DNA of 64,000 bases, taken from NCBI GenBank assembly GCA_021234155.1, contig JAJEKV010000066.1:740837-804836 (forward strand), read 5' to 3'. This document shows positions 61,604 through 64,000 of this stretch, piece by piece. How positions within the stretch are numbered: the first letter of the stretch is position 1; the number at the start of each line of letters is the position of its first letter. The translations under genes were made by a program, and so were the position numbers. The DNA comes from Isoetes taiwanensis (taxonomy: Eukaryota > Streptophyta > Lycopodiopsida > Isoetales > Isoetaceae). A model generated the notes under the pieces. That model saw only the letters and a list, made by a program, of their open reading frames with translations. It had not been told where the DNA came from and searched no databases.

Positions 61604-63200
61604 TGTGGCGTTCCACATATTTATCGCATATTTAAGTATAAATACGGTGACCGTCACTATGAATCGAATAATGGCACATTAATTATTCATGAGCTATGAT
61701 TAGCTATGTTAATAATTAAATTATAAAGTGGAAACCTAACCAAAACCCTAATAATTCGAATTTAGGGCTTATCCTAATATTAAAGGGCTAAAATACCAAA
61801 TTAGTTAATTTATGACGTACCACGGCCCAAATCGATTAGACAGGTAGGGTTCTCCATTTTGAACCATACAAATTCAGAGACTTTTGCTAATTCAGTTGAG
61901 GCAGTGGGGATGGAGAATGGCCGGCTGACGGTATACGGTTAGTCGAGATGGAAGCGGCCAAGGCCAGGTTGGCGGTTAGTCGGTGGAAGTTACTTGTTGA
62001 TTTATAGCATAGCACCCTCTACGTGGTGTGTTCTCTCTCTGTTTTCTGCATGGTTTACACAGTAGACTAACCCTTGATTGATATAGGTGAGTATTCTTAT
62101 CTCTGTAGTCTCACATGCGTGCTTTGGTTGATGGTTTAGTAGTTCTTTTGCTTAGTTAGCACTCGGGATATAAGGGGGATTGCGGGGTAAGAGACCCTCT
62201 GAGCCCATGTATTGTAGTATGCTCCTAAGATAGAGCCACTGTATTATTCCCATTAGATGCGGCACATTGCTGAGAATTACCAAGTGCGATGGATGCTATG
62301 GAGTGACTTAGCACCAAACAAAGGAACCATGATGGTGAAGTGGGGTGGGGTCTTTGCTGCGAGGCTATAAGGCTCACGAGACTCCTCTCTGATTGGACTA
62401 GGCTAATAGGCCCGATTGAGCTAGAGCGCTGATCGGTAGGGTGTAAGATTGACACTCACAGGTGGATTGGTGTGACCATGGGCACCTTGCACTGAGTAGA
62501 TTTAAGAGTGATAAATTAGAATGCGGATCACGGGGAATTACGTACGATGCGTACGTATTCTCGATCCACCGTGGAATTGCTTGTGATCACCGGAAGGGGC
62601 GCTTCCTGACACCTCATCGGGCGGGACTTCATGAACCACATGTAGTAGAGCTCGAAGGGTGATACCTTGAGTCCTGCGTGCTCAGGAAGGCTATAGTGGC
62701 GCCATAAGCGTGATTGGACTCAGCATCACGCAAAGGGTATTACTTGCAGGAGGCGGATGGAGTGGAACAACCTAGCGTAGATGTTCTATGCATTAGCGAG
62801 GTTATACCTCTGTCATTGATCCTCTTGAAAGTACGTGATCGATCCATCCCCTCATCAGTCACGAGCAGGGGTGAACACGGGGTTTGAAGTTAACTGTAGG
62901 TTTAGGTGCATATTCTTTGTCGTTGGTACTTGGATGGATGTGCCGCCCGCCCGTGGTGGTTATTTATATATGATTTATGATGTGTGCTAACATGTATTGC
63001 GCTTAAGCGGCGTAGAACCCCATTGAAAGCGTGGGCGAATGACTTATGCGTGTCCTTCTTTTCGGGCATCATATCATAGATGGCGAAATAGGCGGAAGAA
63101 TACACTCATGGCGAGTTAGTGGCCATGGGAGAAAGAATCCCGTAATAATATCGTCAGAATTGCATTATATGTTCGAGGGCGTCCGCGATTAATGATTATG
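61604..63200 (+). repeat. 3' LTR of the second element
   Basis: Begins with TG right after the polypurine tract at 61588-61603. The similarity to the 5' copy fades near 63200. Confidence 0.7.
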
Positions 63201-64000
63201 CGACCCCTCGTGGCTGACTGTCGAGGCCTAATACTGTAGGAGTCTCGGGGAGCCTTGTAATATGCTCGTGCAAGACCCACCCCTCACATGTCACCAGCGT
63301 GTTCCTTATGCGGTGCTAAGCCATACCATAGCATCTAGGACCCGGTGGAGTTCTTGATACTACGAGGCAGCGATTAATAGGACTCTAGAGCTTTAGGAGC
63401 ATAAATACAATACGGCTCGGAGGTCTACCCGTAATCCCCTCGTTTAGTCGGATTAACAAAATTAACAATCCATCCTTTTGGTAGAAACGAGGAATTGAAT
63501 ATAAAGAGAACTTGCTTGTACAATCAAGGGTTAGTTTCTATGATTGAATCACAAAGAGAGCAGCCGGACACAACCAAAGCGTTATCTAGAATCCACATAA
63601 CCACCTACGAATTACGGTACGGACTTCGTTTCCATGGAAGCGCCTCCATCTCTGGGAGTTGCGGAAGTATTTGTTACACTTCCACCGAGACGTTATGGTG
63701 ATTCTGCGGGGTGTATGATGGCTCGGCTCTGGCCTTCCTTGAGTCGATCTTGAGAGTCAATCGAGGGATAGGGGTCAAGTTGGCATCAAACTTGGCAATC
63801 CCCATGCTGCCAATCGATTAGAGGCGGTGGGCAACCTTCGAATGGTAATTAGCCTAATTTCCCTGGGTTATAGGTTATTATTATTAATGTGTTAAATTAG
63901 CATAGCTAATTTAATCCTTTAAGGTAACCTAGGTTGCGATTAAGTTCCCCATACCCCCATGGTAGCGTGGTGACGTGCTTGAAGCAATACGTAACACGCA
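63201..64000. other. Right flank without a recognised gene
   Basis: Mixed-composition sequence with only short open frames. I see nothing assignable. Confidence 0.45.

Larger units (their letters stand above)
56360..63200 (+). mobile_element. Second LTR retrotransposon, no pol found
   Basis: Two direct copies of a roughly 1.6-kb sequence (56360 to about 57960, and 61604 to about 63200) enclose about 3.6 kb. The right copy starts TGTGGCGTTCCACAT directly after a purine tract (AAAGATTGGGGGAGAA, 61588-61603). The LTR has the same length class and start as the first family (TGTGACGTTCC) and shares short blocks such as GGTATGGG..CGACAC, CCTCATCGGG and GGATGGAGTGGA, so the two families are related. 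No PBS match was found and no coding region is visible inside. Both LTR outer ends are approximate. Confidence 0.7.

Overview
The window is nuclear DNA of a land plant, and repeats fill most of it. The evidence is a plastid-type rhomboid protease gene with nine spliced exons, a PPR-gene relic, a chromovirus-type Ty3/gypsy element and an LTR element primed by plant initiator tRNA-Met. A Penelope-like reverse transcriptase, a DDE transposase better known from animals, and the style of the PPR relic make a non-flowering plant (fern or gymnosperm) more likely than an angiosperm. That placement is inference.

Layout. 1-1085: flank that still carries the displaced 3' end of a transposase gene. 1086-10454: a minus-strand LTR retrotransposon with a 1558-bp 3' LTR, polypurine tract, PBS and truncated 5' LTR. 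It has no recognisable pol. In the gag position it carries an intact 377-codon ORF that starts MARTKH and ends in a complete histone H3 fold with plant CENH3 signatures. Five 73-bp two-tier hairpins flank this ORF. 10455-24274: a segment that appears inverted. Its far end holds the missing part of the 5' LTR (22846-24274), whose 5-bp flank matches the target-site duplication at 1081-1085. The segment also holds three copies of a foldback element, an aspartic-protease fragment and the DDE transposase gene (21074-22850) into which the LTR element inserted. 24275-35471: AT-rich intergenic DNA with small tandem repeats. 35472-38432: the rhomboid gene, complete in frame on the minus strand. 38809-42097: a broken Penelope-like reverse transcriptase. 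42762-43056: a PPR relic. 44849-45105: a 49-bp tandem array. 46282-50700: a decayed Ty3/gypsy element on the minus strand (gag, protease, RT, RNase H, integrase, chromodomain). 56360-63200: a second, pol-less LTR element on the plus strand.

Only the rhomboid gene looks like an ordinary working host gene. The CENH3-like ORF is the other intact long ORF and the most unusual item. From about 49 kb to the end, repeat copies differ mainly by 1-3-base indels, so the sequence may be unpolished there and the absence of ORFs should be read with care.
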